DNA of 64,000 nt from positions 1 to 64,000 of the forward strand of contig JBBQAN010000011.1 of NCBI GenBank assembly GCA_038316385.1, given 5' to 3'. The position numbers and the translations under genes were made by a program. Shown piece after piece: positions 1 to 8,257 of the stretch. Below the pieces are notes generated by a model. The model worked only from the letters and a program-made list of their open reading frames with translations, made no database searches and had not been told where the DNA came from. This stretch comes from SZAS-103 sp038316385 (lineage in GTDB: Bacteria > Pseudomonadota > Gammaproteobacteria > Xanthomonadales > Xanthomonadaceae). Position 1 is the first letter of the stretch. Every line of letters begins with the position of its first letter.

Positions 1-64
1 GTACCGAAACTGTACCGACCAAACTTTGCGACCGCAAATTAGATATATAAGTTATTGTTTTTAT

Positions 65-140
65 TGGTGGGTCGTCCGAGATTCGAACTCGGGACCAGCG
101 GATTAAAAGTCCGATGCTCTACCGACTGAGCTAACGACCC
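65..140 (-). tRNA. tRNA-Lys, anticodon TTT
   Basis: On the minus strand the sequence folds as a standard 76-nt tRNA. The 7-bp acceptor stem starts GGGTCGT and pairs with ACGACCC. The D-arm AGCTCAGTCGGTAGAGC, anticodon loop CTTTTAA and T-loop GTTCGAATC are all present. The discriminator A and CCA end are encoded. The anticodon TTT specifies lysine. It is the last element of the tol-pal/que run; a tRNA-Lys at this place is also known downstream of queC in pseudomonads. The flank beyond the 3' end is AT-rich. Confidence 0.97.
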
Positions 141-196
141 ACGTGTTGGACTGCTGACGCGCCGCTTGGGCGGACGCGCATTCTAGCCGACTCGAC

Positions 197-880
197 TCAT
201 ACGCGATACCGCGTCGGATCGGGTACACCAGCTTTGGCGAATCCTTCGGCGCGCAGGCAGCATGCATCGCAGCGTCTGCAGGCACGACCATCGGCATCGG
301 CTTGATAGCAGGAAACCGTCTGCGCGAAATCCACGTTCAGGCGTTGGCCTTCACGCACGATCGCGTCCTTGCCCATCCGCATCAACGGCGCATGCACGCG
401 GATGCCGGCACCTTCGACCCCGGTTTTCGTCGCAAGATTGGCAAGCGCCTCGAACGCGGCAATGAATTCGGGGCGGCAATCGGGATAACCGGAAAAATCC
501 ACAGCGTTAACGCCGCAGAAAATATCCGCCGCACCCAGCACCTCAGCCCAACCGAGCGCGAGCGACAACATGATCGTGTTACGCGCCGGCACATAGGTGA
601 TCGGAATTCCAATCTCAGCAGCTTCGCCGAGGTCGTGTTCTGGCACTGCGATGTCTGCGGTCAGCGCCGAGCCGCCGATGCTGCGCAAATCCACCGCGAC
701 GATCTTGTGTTCGACCGCGCCAAGCGACTGCGCGTTGCGCGCGGCAGCAGCAAGTTCGGATGTATGCCGCTGGCCGTAGGCGACGCTCAGCGCGTACGTC
801 TCGTAACCGGTTTCGCGCGCGAGCGCGAGCACGACTGCGGAATCCATGCCGCCGGAGACAAGTATCACCGCGCGCTTCAT
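197..880 (-). CDS. queC: 7-cyano-7-deazaguanine synthase QueC
   Basis: QueC uses ATP and ammonia to convert 7-carboxy-7-deazaguanine to preQ0, the queuosine precursor, in the cytosol. The 227-residue product starts with the PP-loop ATPase signature SGGMDS (residues 9-14). It ends with a four-cysteine zinc cluster of the form C-x8-C-x2-C-x2-C (CYQADADGRACRRCDACC). The reading frame is open 26 codons further upstream, but the ATG at 880 gives the family-typical N-terminus MKRAVILVSGG. That ATG overlaps the end of queE by ATGA, which indicates translational coupling. QueD and QueF are not in this window. Confidence 0.96.
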   Translation of the reverse strand: MKRAVILVSGGMDSAVVLALARETGYETYALSVAYGQRHTSELAAAARNAQSLGAVEHKIVAVDLRSIGGSALTADIAVPEHDLGEAAEIGIPITYVPARNTIMLSLALGWAEVLGAADIFCGVNAVDFSGYPDCRPEFIAAFEALANLATKTGVEGAGIRVHAPLMRMGKDAIVREGQRLNVDFAQTVSCYQADADGRACRRCDACCLRAEGFAKAGVPDPTRYRV

Positions 881-1575
881 CGGCCGATTTCCTCGCCCCA
901 GAGGATCTTGTGCAACTGCAACTGAAAACGCACGGGCGCGCGATCGGCAAGCATCCATTCGGCAAGTTCGCGTGCTTGCAGTTGCCCATAACTCGGCGAG
1001 AACAGCACGTCGCAGCGCGAAGGCAGATCATGTTCGCGCAGCATCATCAGCGCCCAGTCGTAATCGGCGCGATCGCAGAGCACGAACTTGACTTGGTCGC
1101 GCTTGGTCAACAGCGGGATGTTTTCCAGGTGATTGCGCGATTGCTCGTCCGAGCCCGGCGTCTTCAGATCCATGACGCGCGAAACACGCGCATCAACCGC
1201 GCCGATATCGAGCGCGCCGGAGGTTTCAAGAGACACCTCGTAACCCGCATCGCACAGGCGTTTCAGCAAATCGATGCAGCGTTTCTGAGCCAGTGGTTCG
1301 CCGCCGGTGACGCAGACATGGTGCGCGCCGTGTTTTGCAACCTCAGCAAGGATCGCGTCGATCTCCCACCACGCACCGCCGTGGAACGCGTATGCGGTAT
1401 CGCAGTACCCGCAGCGCAGCGGGCAGCCGGTGAGGCGCACGAATACGGTCGGCCAGCCGACGCTGCGCGCCTCGCCCTGCAGCGAATGGAAAATTTCGGT
1501 GAGCCGCAGCCGACCCTGCGTCGCGTTGTCCATCGTGCCGTCGTGCAAGCCAACGTTCGGATTAGTGTCCGGCAT
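877..1575 (-). CDS. queE: 7-carboxy-7-deazaguanine synthase QueE (radical SAM)
   Basis: QueE is a radical SAM enzyme that contracts 6-carboxytetrahydropterin to 7-carboxy-7-deazaguanine, the step before QueC. The CxxxCxxC motif that binds the 4Fe-4S cluster is seen as CPLRCGYC (Cys51, 55, 58). It is preceded by FHSLQGEA and followed by the glycine-rich VTGGEPL. The product is 232 residues. The ATG at 1575 overlaps the end of cpoB by 14 nt; a second in-frame ATG at 1533 would still leave the fold complete. It sits between cpoB and queC, the usual gammaproteobacterial order. Confidence 0.95.
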   Translation of the reverse strand: MPDTNPNVGLHDGTMDNATQGRLRLTEIFHSLQGEARSVGWPTVFVRLTGCPLRCGYCDTAYAFHGGAWWEIDAILAEVAKHGAHHVCVTGGEPLAQKRCIDLLKRLCDAGYEVSLETSGALDIGAVDARVSRVMDLKTPGSDEQSRNHLENIPLLTKRDQVKFVLCDRADYDWALMMLREHDLPSRCDVLFSPSYGQLQARELAEWMLADRAPVRFQLQLHKILWGEEIGR

Positions 1576-2398
1576 CCATGTCCATCGCGCGCAGGCGGCT
1601 CTGCGCTTGGCCGGCTTCGTCGGAGTTCGGATAACGCTGGATCACCTCGCGCAATGTTGCTTCGGCGGCAGCGCGTTGCTTCAAGCCGTCCTGGCTGTAA
1701 CCGAGCTTGAGCAGCGCGCCCGGCGTTTTCGGCGAATCGGGATAGCGTTCGACCACGGCCTTGAAGGCGGCCAGCGCGAGTTCGTAATTCTGGGTGACGT
1801 AATACGATTCGCCCATCCAGTAATACGCATTCGCCGCGAGCGGACTGTCCGGATATTGCTGCACGAAGGCATTGAAACGTTGCGCGGAATCGGCGTATTG
1901 ATCGGCGCGCACCGCAGCGAGCGCGGCATCGTAGGCGGCTTGTTCGCCAGCAGGGTTGGTCGGCGCTATTGCTATCGTGAGTGACGACGCTGGTATCGCA
2001 GCATGCGCAGTTGGCAGTGCTGCGGCTGGACGCGTCGGGATCGTCGGCGCGGGTAGCTTGCCGGCGCCTGCCGCCGAACCGCCTTCAAGACGGCCAAGAC
2101 GGCTATCCAGATCGATATATTGCTCGCGACTGCTTTGCTTGGCTTGTTCGTTCGCGTTCTGCATCTGCTCGACGAGCGCGCGCAGTTGCTTGACGTCCGA
2201 TTCGAGTTGCGCGATGCGGTTGAGTTGCGCGACCGATTGTTCGCTCTGGTTCTGTTGCACGCGTGCTTCCAGCGCAGCGACGCGATCGGCAAGGCTCGCG
2301 CGCGATTGCGCCGATGCATCAACGGCGAGCAAAAAACTCGCCGAGATGCACGCCAGCGCGATCATGCGCAGATGCTTCATCGTCATGCGCACGGTCAT
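1562..2398 (-). CDS. cpoB: Tol-Pal cell division coordinator CpoB (YbgF)
   Basis: CpoB is a periplasmic protein that binds TolA and couples peptidoglycan synthesis to outer-membrane constriction. The N-terminus is a signal peptide ending near VDASAQS. It is followed by a coiled coil rich in Q/E/L (about residues 35-90) and then an A/P-rich linker. The C-terminal half carries TPR repeats, visible as repeated YPDSPLAANAYYWMGE-like units. The ATG at 2398 overlaps the pal stop by ATGA. Later in-frame ATGs at 2386 and 2380 give a more conventional short signal-peptide n-region, so the exact start is open. Confidence 0.93.
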   Translation of the reverse strand: MTVRMTMKHLRMIALACISASFLLAVDASAQSRASLADRVAALEARVQQNQSEQSVAQLNRIAQLESDVKQLRALVEQMQNANEQAKQSSREQYIDLDSRLGRLEGGSAAGAGKLPAPTIPTRPAAALPTAHAAIPASSLTIAIAPTNPAGEQAAYDAALAAVRADQYADSAQRFNAFVQQYPDSPLAANAYYWMGESYYVTQNYELALAAFKAVVERYPDSPKTPGALLKLGYSQDGLKQRAAAEATLREVIQRYPNSDEAGQAQSRLRAMDMDAGH

Positions 2399-2925
2399 TT
2401 CGCGCCGTAAACGATCTCGACGCGGCGGTTCTTCGACCAGCAGTCCTCATTGGACTCGGTGCAGACCGGACGCTCTTCACCATAGCTGACCACATTCAAC
2501 TGGCTGGCAGACGCGCCACCGCCCTGCACTGCCGCCTGCACCGCATTGCCGCGACGCTCGCCGAGACCGAGATTGTATTCGCGGCTGCCGCGTTCGTCGG
2601 CGCTACCTTCAAGGGTCACCCGCGCTTCCGGACGATCCACGAGGTACTTCGCATGGCAGGCGACGATCGCCTGGAATTCCGGCTTCAGCGTGTCCTGATC
2701 AAGATCGAAATACACCACACGCTGGCGCAGGCAACTATCGGTGTCGAGGTCGCCCGGCGTATATCTGCCACCCATGTTGGATCCGACCGGATTGGTCGTC
2801 GCAGAAGACGACGGCCCCGACATCCCGTTGCTGCCCGAATGTTCATCCTTGACGTTCTTCTTCGTACAACCGGCCATTGCGATGCATGCGGCGGCAACGA
2901 GCAGAACGGTTCTGTTGGTTTTCAT
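2395..2925 (-). CDS. pal: Peptidoglycan-associated lipoprotein Pal
   Basis: Pal anchors the outer membrane to peptidoglycan and interacts with TolB and TolA. The precursor has a lipoprotein signal with lipobox IAMAGC (lipidated Cys20). A short G/S-rich linker precedes an OmpA-like peptidoglycan-binding domain. That domain shows YFDLDQDTLKPEF, LEGSADERGSREYNLGLGERR and the terminal KNRRVEIVY. The open frame begins about 100 nt earlier. The ATG at 2925 is chosen because an AAAGGA Shine-Dalgarno lies 8-9 nt upstream and it places the lipobox correctly. Confidence 0.96.
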   Translation of the reverse strand: MKTNRTVLLVAAACIAMAGCTKKNVKDEHSGSNGMSGPSSSATTNPVGSNMGGRYTPGDLDTDSCLRQRVVYFDLDQDTLKPEFQAIVACHAKYLVDRPEARVTLEGSADERGSREYNLGLGERRGNAVQAAVQGGGASASQLNVVSYGEERPVCTESNEDCWSKNRRVEIVYGAK

Positions 2926-2977
2926 TGTGGTCATCCTTTTCGCGTGTCGGGAACTATGGGTGGATCGTGCGGAGCTT

Positions 2978-4303
2978 TCAACGCTGACGGTACGGCGACC
3001 ACGCGGGTTCGCGCACGTCGCCATCGGCCAATACCAGACGTTGCCTCACCCGGCCGTCGGCCGAGACGGCGTAGAGGACACCGCGACTGCCTTCGCGCGC
3101 GGCATACAGCACCATGCTGGCGTTGGGAGCAAAACTCGGGGATTCGTCGAGATTGCCGGGAGAGAGCATCTGCCAGCGTCCCGAGCCACCAGCGCTGCGG
3201 TCCAGCATGGCAATACGATAGACGTTCCCGTTACCCTGCGCCATAGCGATCTTCTTGCCATCAAACGAAACAGTGGCGCTGGCATTGTATTGACCCTGAA
3301 AGCTCAATCGGCTCGGCTGCGCACCGCCGGTTGCGGCGACCTGATAGATCTGCGGCTTGCCACCGCGATCCGAGGTGAAGATGAGGCTGCCATCGGGCAT
3401 CCAGGCCGGCTCGGTATCGATGCTGTAGTGATTGGTGACCTGGGTCAGGGCTTTCGTGGCCAGATCCATCACGTAGATTTCCGGATTGCCGGATTTCGAC
3501 AACGACATCGCCAACCGCTTGCCGTCGGCGGAAAACGCCGGCGCACCGTTGATGCCCTTGAATGCAGCGACGACCTCGCGCGCACCGGTGCCGATTTCCT
3601 GGATGTAGATCGACGAGTTGTGGCGCTCGAAACTCACGTACGCAAGCTTGCGTCCGTCCGGGCTCCATGCGGGCGACAACAACGGCTCGCGCGACTTGAC
3701 GATTACCTGCGGATTGAAACCGTCGGCATCGGCGACCATCAATGCGTACTGGATGTTGCTGCCCAGTCCGCTCGCAGTGACATAGGCAATCCGCGTCCAG
3801 AACGCGCCGCGCACGCCGAGGATTTTTTCGTAAACCTGATCGGCAATCTGATGCGCGACATCGCGCATCGCCTGCGGACGTCCGGTCATCGCCAAGCCGA
3901 GGATGCGCTGTTGCTTGGCAATATCGAATAATTCGAATTCGACGCGATAGCCGCCGTCGCTGCTGTCGAGCACGCGCCCGACCAGCACGTAATCCTGCTT
4001 GAGCAGGCGCCAGGTCGGGTACTTCATGTCGGCGCCGCTTTGCGGATGCTCGACGATGTCCTTGTCGGCCAGCGAACGGAATTGGCCGGAACGATCCAGA
4101 TCGGCACGGATCACCGATGCAACATCGGTATCGGGCTTGGCGCTGCTGCCCTGGTATTCCATCGGTACCACCGCGATCGGCAGTGCGGCATCGTTGCCGG
4201 TCACCAAGCCGACATCCAGGCCCTGTGCGAATGCAGGTGCAGCGATGCAGGCCAGCAACAGCAACAATGCACTCCAATAAAATCGAGTCAAATATTTTTT
4301 CAT
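2978..4303 (-). CDS. tolB: Tol-Pal system beta-propeller protein TolB
   Basis: TolB is the periplasmic propeller protein that docks on Pal and TolA. The 441-residue precursor has a signal peptide (MKKYLTRF, then a Leu-rich core, cleavage near AFAQ). It then has the TolB N-terminal domain and a six-bladed propeller with repeated signatures such as SPAWSPDGRKLAYVSFE and APAFSADGKRLAMSLS. The ATG at 4303 overlaps the tolA stop as ATGA. It has GGAGG 10 nt upstream. An ATG two codons earlier (4309) is the only near alternative. The pal gene follows after 52 nt. Confidence 0.95.
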   Translation of the reverse strand: MKKYLTRFYWSALLLLLACIAAPAFAQGLDVGLVTGNDAALPIAVVPMEYQGSSAKPDTDVASVIRADLDRSGQFRSLADKDIVEHPQSGADMKYPTWRLLKQDYVLVGRVLDSSDGGYRVEFELFDIAKQQRILGLAMTGRPQAMRDVAHQIADQVYEKILGVRGAFWTRIAYVTASGLGSNIQYALMVADADGFNPQVIVKSREPLLSPAWSPDGRKLAYVSFERHNSSIYIQEIGTGAREVVAAFKGINGAPAFSADGKRLAMSLSKSGNPEIYVMDLATKALTQVTNHYSIDTEPAWMPDGSLIFTSDRGGKPQIYQVAATGGAQPSRLSFQGQYNASATVSFDGKKIAMAQGNGNVYRIAMLDRSAGGSGRWQMLSPGNLDESPSFAPNASMVLYAAREGSRGVLYAVSADGRVRQRLVLADGDVREPAWSPYRQR

Positions 4304-5259
4304 TTGCATGCTTCCTCCGGATAACACATGTCTATCGTACCCTCTCGGTCGAAAACGGGCTCGAATCCCGCATATGGCAACGGCGTGCGTTTCAACGCAT
4401 CCACCACTGATGCGCGTCCAAGCGCATCGTAGGGACAATCGGAAAACGTCGGATCGCCGAACACTTCGCCGCCGGGTAGTTGTTTGAAAGACACACGGCA
4501 ATGCACGCGTTGGAGCACATTGACTGGATGCCAGTTCTGCTGGACAACGCTGCGGATCGCCTGCAGGTATCTCAATTTCAAGCCTACAGCCGCACCATTG
4601 TTGCCGGACGGCGGCTGTGCAGCCGGGGCGGCAGAAGGCGTCGGCACGTTATTCTGCGCGAGTTGCGCGCCGTGATCCTGTATCTGCTTGTATTTTTGTT
4701 CTTCGAGCTTCAGCTGCCGCGCGGCGGCCGCATGCTGCTTGGTGACGTCCTCTATCAATTTTTGCCGTTCAAGCTCCTGCTGCGCGAGCCGTTGGCGATT
4801 TTCGGCGTCCTGCTGCTGTTGCTGCTGCTTGGTCAGATCAATCTGCGCCTGTTTGTGGCGCTCCTCTTGTTCCTGCAATTTCTGCGCGGCAGCCTGATCG
4901 GCCAGCTTTCGCACTTCGTCCTGATCGACCGTGTCCGGCTTGGGCAGCGGCGCCTGCGGTGCGACTTGCGGCGGGGTTGGCGCAGTCTGCGGTTGCGGTT
5001 CGGGTTTTGGTTGCGGCGGTGGCGTAGCGTCGTGATCGTCCTGCTTCACTGCAGTTCGTTCGGCCGCCTTGATCTCTTTCGCGATGGCGGTCGACTGTTG
5101 CGAAGAACTCATCAGGGTGGCCTCGATCGGCGGACCCGCAGCATCGGCCGCAGCCGGCGCCGGTTGCCAGAACAACCCCGCGAACAGCAACGCCAGCGCG
5201 AACGCATGCACGCCCAACGCGAGCAGTACCGCACGCAACTTGTCCCAGGTGGTTTCCAT
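4300..5259 (-). CDS. tolA: Cell envelope protein TolA
   Basis: TolA links the inner-membrane TolQR motor to TolB/Pal. The 319-residue protein has one N-terminal transmembrane helix (about 10-31). A proline-rich stretch with PQPKPEPQPQ follows. Next comes a long Q/K/E/A helical domain (about 110-200, with a QQQQQQ run), and then a globular C-terminal domain with the cysteine-containing segments RVHCRVSF and FSDCPYDALG. This three-domain layout is diagnostic for TolA despite its low sequence conservation. Its stop overlaps the tolB start, and tolR ends only 5 nt upstream of its start. Confidence 0.93.
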   Translation of the reverse strand: METTWDKLRAVLLALGVHAFALALLFAGLFWQPAPAAADAAGPPIEATLMSSSQQSTAIAKEIKAAERTAVKQDDHDATPPPQPKPEPQPQTAPTPPQVAPQAPLPKPDTVDQDEVRKLADQAAAQKLQEQEERHKQAQIDLTKQQQQQQDAENRQRLAQQELERQKLIEDVTKQHAAAARQLKLEEQKYKQIQDHGAQLAQNNVPTPSAAPAAQPPSGNNGAAVGLKLRYLQAIRSVVQQNWHPVNVLQRVHCRVSFKQLPGGEVFGDPTFSDCPYDALGRASVVDALKRTPLPYAGFEPVFDREGTIDMCYPEEACK

Positions 5260-5264
5260 CGACC

Positions 5265-5711
<447 letters not shown>

Positions 5712-5810
5712 GCGTTGCGTCCTCGCTGCGCGATGCAGTTGCGCAAGGTCATGGGTGTGAACGCGCTCGAACCACGAATGGGGTTGCGGCGGATCGAACG
5801 CACATCGCGG

Positions 5811-6617
5811 TCATTCCTCGACATGCGCCTGCCGTTGCAGGATCGACGAGAACTCTTCCGCGAACGCTTCGTAGCGCACGTTGAGGCGCTCGACCTTGGT
5901 GGCGAAACGGTTGTAGGCCCAGACCGCCGGAATCGCAGCGAACAAGCCCATAGCAGTCGCAATCAGCGCCTCGGAAATACCTGGCGCGACGGTGGCGATG
6001 GTCGCCTCTTTCATGTTCGCCAGGCCCTGGAACGAAATCATGATGCCCCACACGGTGCCGAACAGGCCGACGTAAGGACTGATCGAACCGACATTGGCGA
6101 GAAATTCCAGGTTCTGCTCGAGCGCGTCCACTTCGCGCGCGAGCTGCGCGCGCATGCCGCGTTGCGCGCCCTCGAGCTGGGTGCGCGGGTCCACGCCTTT
6201 GCGCTGGCGCAATCGCGAGAATTCACGAAAGCCCGCTTCAAAGATTGCCTCGAGTCCCGCCGCAACACGACCGCGTTCGGTCGCGCCGCTGTACAACTGG
6301 GTCAGATCGACGCCGGACCAGAATTTTTCCTCGAAACCTTCCGCCGATTTTTCCGCACCGCCGAGCACGCGTTGCTTGCGAAAAATGATCACCCATGACG
6401 CGATCGACGCGATCAGTAACAGCACCATCACGAATTGCACCGGCAGGCTGGCGTGCCATACCAGGGCGATCAGGTTCAGGCCGCTGCCAGGAGGCGCGGA
6501 TGTCGCCGACGCGAGCGTTTGCGCAGCTGCGGGAGACGCATCCGGCAAGGCTTCGACCGGCGCGGCCTGCATCGCGGTGACTAAATGGATCAACGGACTC
6601 TGGATCAGTGCAAACAT
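5811..6617 (-). CDS. tolQ: Tol-Pal system protein TolQ (ExbB family)
   Basis: TolQ is the proton-channel subunit of the Tol motor in the inner membrane. The 268-residue protein has three transmembrane segments: LPVQFVMVLLLIASIASWVIIF, then YVGLFGTVWGIMISF, and the GISEALIATAMGLFAAIPAVWAYN region. The sequence ISPYVGLFGTVWGIM is the ExbB/TolQ signature. There is an A/P/S-rich N-terminal extension of about 40 residues before the first membrane helix, longer than in E. coli TolQ (about 230 residues). The gene starts 4 nt after ybgC ends. Confidence 0.95.
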   Translation of the reverse strand: MFALIQSPLIHLVTAMQAAPVEALPDASPAAAQTLASATSAPPGSGLNLIALVWHASLPVQFVMVLLLIASIASWVIIFRKQRVLGGAEKSAEGFEEKFWSGVDLTQLYSGATERGRVAAGLEAIFEAGFREFSRLRQRKGVDPRTQLEGAQRGMRAQLAREVDALEQNLEFLANVGSISPYVGLFGTVWGIMISFQGLANMKEATIATVAPGISEALIATAMGLFAAIPAVWAYNRFATKVERLNVRYEAFAEEFSSILQRQAHVEE

Positions 6618-6621
6618 TGCA

Positions 6622-7086
6622 TCACTCCGGTTCTGGCATGTCGCGTTCGTTCAAGGCAGCGACGAGTGCCTCAGGCACCCCGCGCGGGCGAAAATCTGCG
6701 GCGGCCACGCAGGCCACCTTCACTTCGGCCTCCAGCAGCATTGTTTCGCCGCAGCGGATGGTTTGCCGCATCAACAAACTCGCGCGCCTGCGTTCGCCGA
6801 GCGCGACGCTGACGATCAACTCGTCGTCCAGGCGCGCCGGCCGCAAGAACTCCAGCCGCATCGCCCGCACCACGAATACCACTCCCTCGCGCTCGCGCAA
6901 TGCGTCTTGCCCGTAACCCAACGCGCGCAACCACTCGCTACGCGCGCGTTCGAGAAAACGCAGATAACTCGCGTGATACACCACACCACCTGCATCGGTA
7001 TCTTCCCAATACACCCTTATCGGCCAGATGAACGCCGCCACAGCCAGAGTGCAACCTTTCGACAGCGGCGTGCTAAGCGAGTTCAT
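6622..7086 (-). CDS. ybgC: Tol-Pal associated acyl-CoA thioesterase YbgC
   Basis: YbgC is a hotdog-fold thioesterase encoded at the head of tol-pal operons; its physiological substrate is debated (acyl-CoA or acyl-ACP, phospholipid related). The active-site region RVYWEDTDAGGVVYHASYLRF, with its catalytic aspartate, is close to the family consensus. The open frame extends 108 nt further upstream. The ATG at 7086 is chosen because it lies 4 nt beyond the ruvB stop and gives a normal length of 154 residues. Confidence 0.94.
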   Translation of the reverse strand: MNSLSTPLSKGCTLAVAAFIWPIRVYWEDTDAGGVVYHASYLRFLERARSEWLRALGYGQDALREREGVVFVVRAMRLEFLRPARLDDELIVSVALGERRRASLLMRQTIRCGETMLLEAEVKVACVAAADFRPRGVPEALVAALNERDMPEPE

Positions 7087-7090
7087 GCGC

Positions 7091-8170
7091 TCACCGCCCG
7101 ATCGACGCGTCGGCATCAAACAGTCCCGCATCCGTCGCATTACGCGGCGATAGACCGAACAACCGCCAGGTCTTGCTGCTGACCGCACGGCCACGTGCGG
7201 TGCGCAGCAGGTAACCTTGCTGGATCAGGTACGGCTCGATCACGTCCTCCAGCGTGCCACGCTCTTCGCTGAGGGCTGCAGCCAGCGATTCCACGCCCAC
7301 CGGGCCGCCGTCGAAGCTGTCCATGATGATGCGCAGCAGGCGACGATCGAGCTGGTCGAATCCTTCGGCATCGATCTTGAGCATCGCCATCGCGCCATCA
7401 GCGACGTCGCGGGTGATGACGCCGCCAGCGCGCACCTGCGCGAAATCGCGCGCGCGTCGCAACAGCCGGTTGGCGATACGTGGCGTCCCACGCGAGCGCC
7501 GTGCGATTTCGGTCGCGCCGTCCGCATCACAGGCGATGCCGAGGATTTGCGCTGAACGCCGCACGATCTGGGTGAGTTCTTCCGGCGAATAGAACTCCAA
7601 GCGCTGAACAATCCCGAACCTGTCCCGCAACGGGCCAGTCAGCAGCCCGGCGCGGGTGGTTGCGCCAATCAGGGTGAACGGCGGCAGGTCGAGCTTGATG
7701 GAGCGCGCAGCCGGGCCTTCGCCGATCATCAGGTCGATCTGGAAATCTTCCATCGCCGGATACAACACTTCCTCGACGACAGGCGACAGGCGATGGATTT
7801 CGTCGATGAACAACACGTCGTGCGGTTGCAGATTAGTCAGCAGCGCAGCCAGATCGCCTGCGCGCTCGATCACCGGCCCGGAGGTGGTGCGCAGATTCAC
7901 CCCGAGCTCGTTCGCGATGACATGCGAAAGCGTGGTCTTGCCCAGGCCCGGCGGCCCGAAGATCAGCACATGATCCATCGCCTCGCCGCGCGCGCGCGCC
8001 GCTTCGATTGATACCTTCAATTGCTCGCGCACCGGCTGCTGACCAAGGTAATCGTCCAGCCGCTTGGGCCGGATGGTGGCCTCCAAAGCGGCTTCGTCGC
8101 GAGTTTCGGTCGGGTCGATGATGCGGTCTTCGCTCACGCGTTGATCCATGCGGGATACGTCATGCCGCAT
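7091..8170 (-). CDS. ruvB: Holliday junction branch migration helicase RuvB
   Basis: RuvB is the hexameric AAA+ motor that drives branch migration with RuvA. Walker A (GPPGLGKTT), Walker B (LFIDEIHRL) and sensor regions (GATTRAGLLTGPLRDRFG) are visible. The winged-helix C-terminus ends in the typical GPVGVESLAAAL and PYLIQQGYLLRTARGR. The ATG at 8170 has GAGG 4 nt upstream. A second in-frame ATG at 8149 is possible. In this genome ruvB is separated from ruvA by kup. Confidence 0.97.
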   Translation of the reverse strand: MRHDVSRMDQRVSEDRIIDPTETRDEAALEATIRPKRLDDYLGQQPVREQLKVSIEAARARGEAMDHVLIFGPPGLGKTTLSHVIANELGVNLRTTSGPVIERAGDLAALLTNLQPHDVLFIDEIHRLSPVVEEVLYPAMEDFQIDLMIGEGPAARSIKLDLPPFTLIGATTRAGLLTGPLRDRFGIVQRLEFYSPEELTQIVRRSAQILGIACDADGATEIARRSRGTPRIANRLLRRARDFAQVRAGGVITRDVADGAMAMLKIDAEGFDQLDRRLLRIIMDSFDGGPVGVESLAAALSEERGTLEDVIEPYLIQQGYLLRTARGRAVSSKTWRLFGLSPRNATDAGLFDADASIGR

Positions 8171-8257
8171 TTTGCCTCATCGGCATGTTTCGCGCCGAAG
8201 TGCGCTGACCATGCCGCACCATGTCGCAAGCAAGGCTGGATCCGCCACAACGCAAGA

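Noticed and set aside
760..1710. A 316-codon plus-strand frame
   Set aside because: It is antisense to queC and queE, both of which have complete active-site motifs.
5712..5810. Small gene between tolQ and tolR
   Set aside because: The 99-nt gap has no start with a ribosome-binding site, and the frames covering it are continuations of tolQ shadows.
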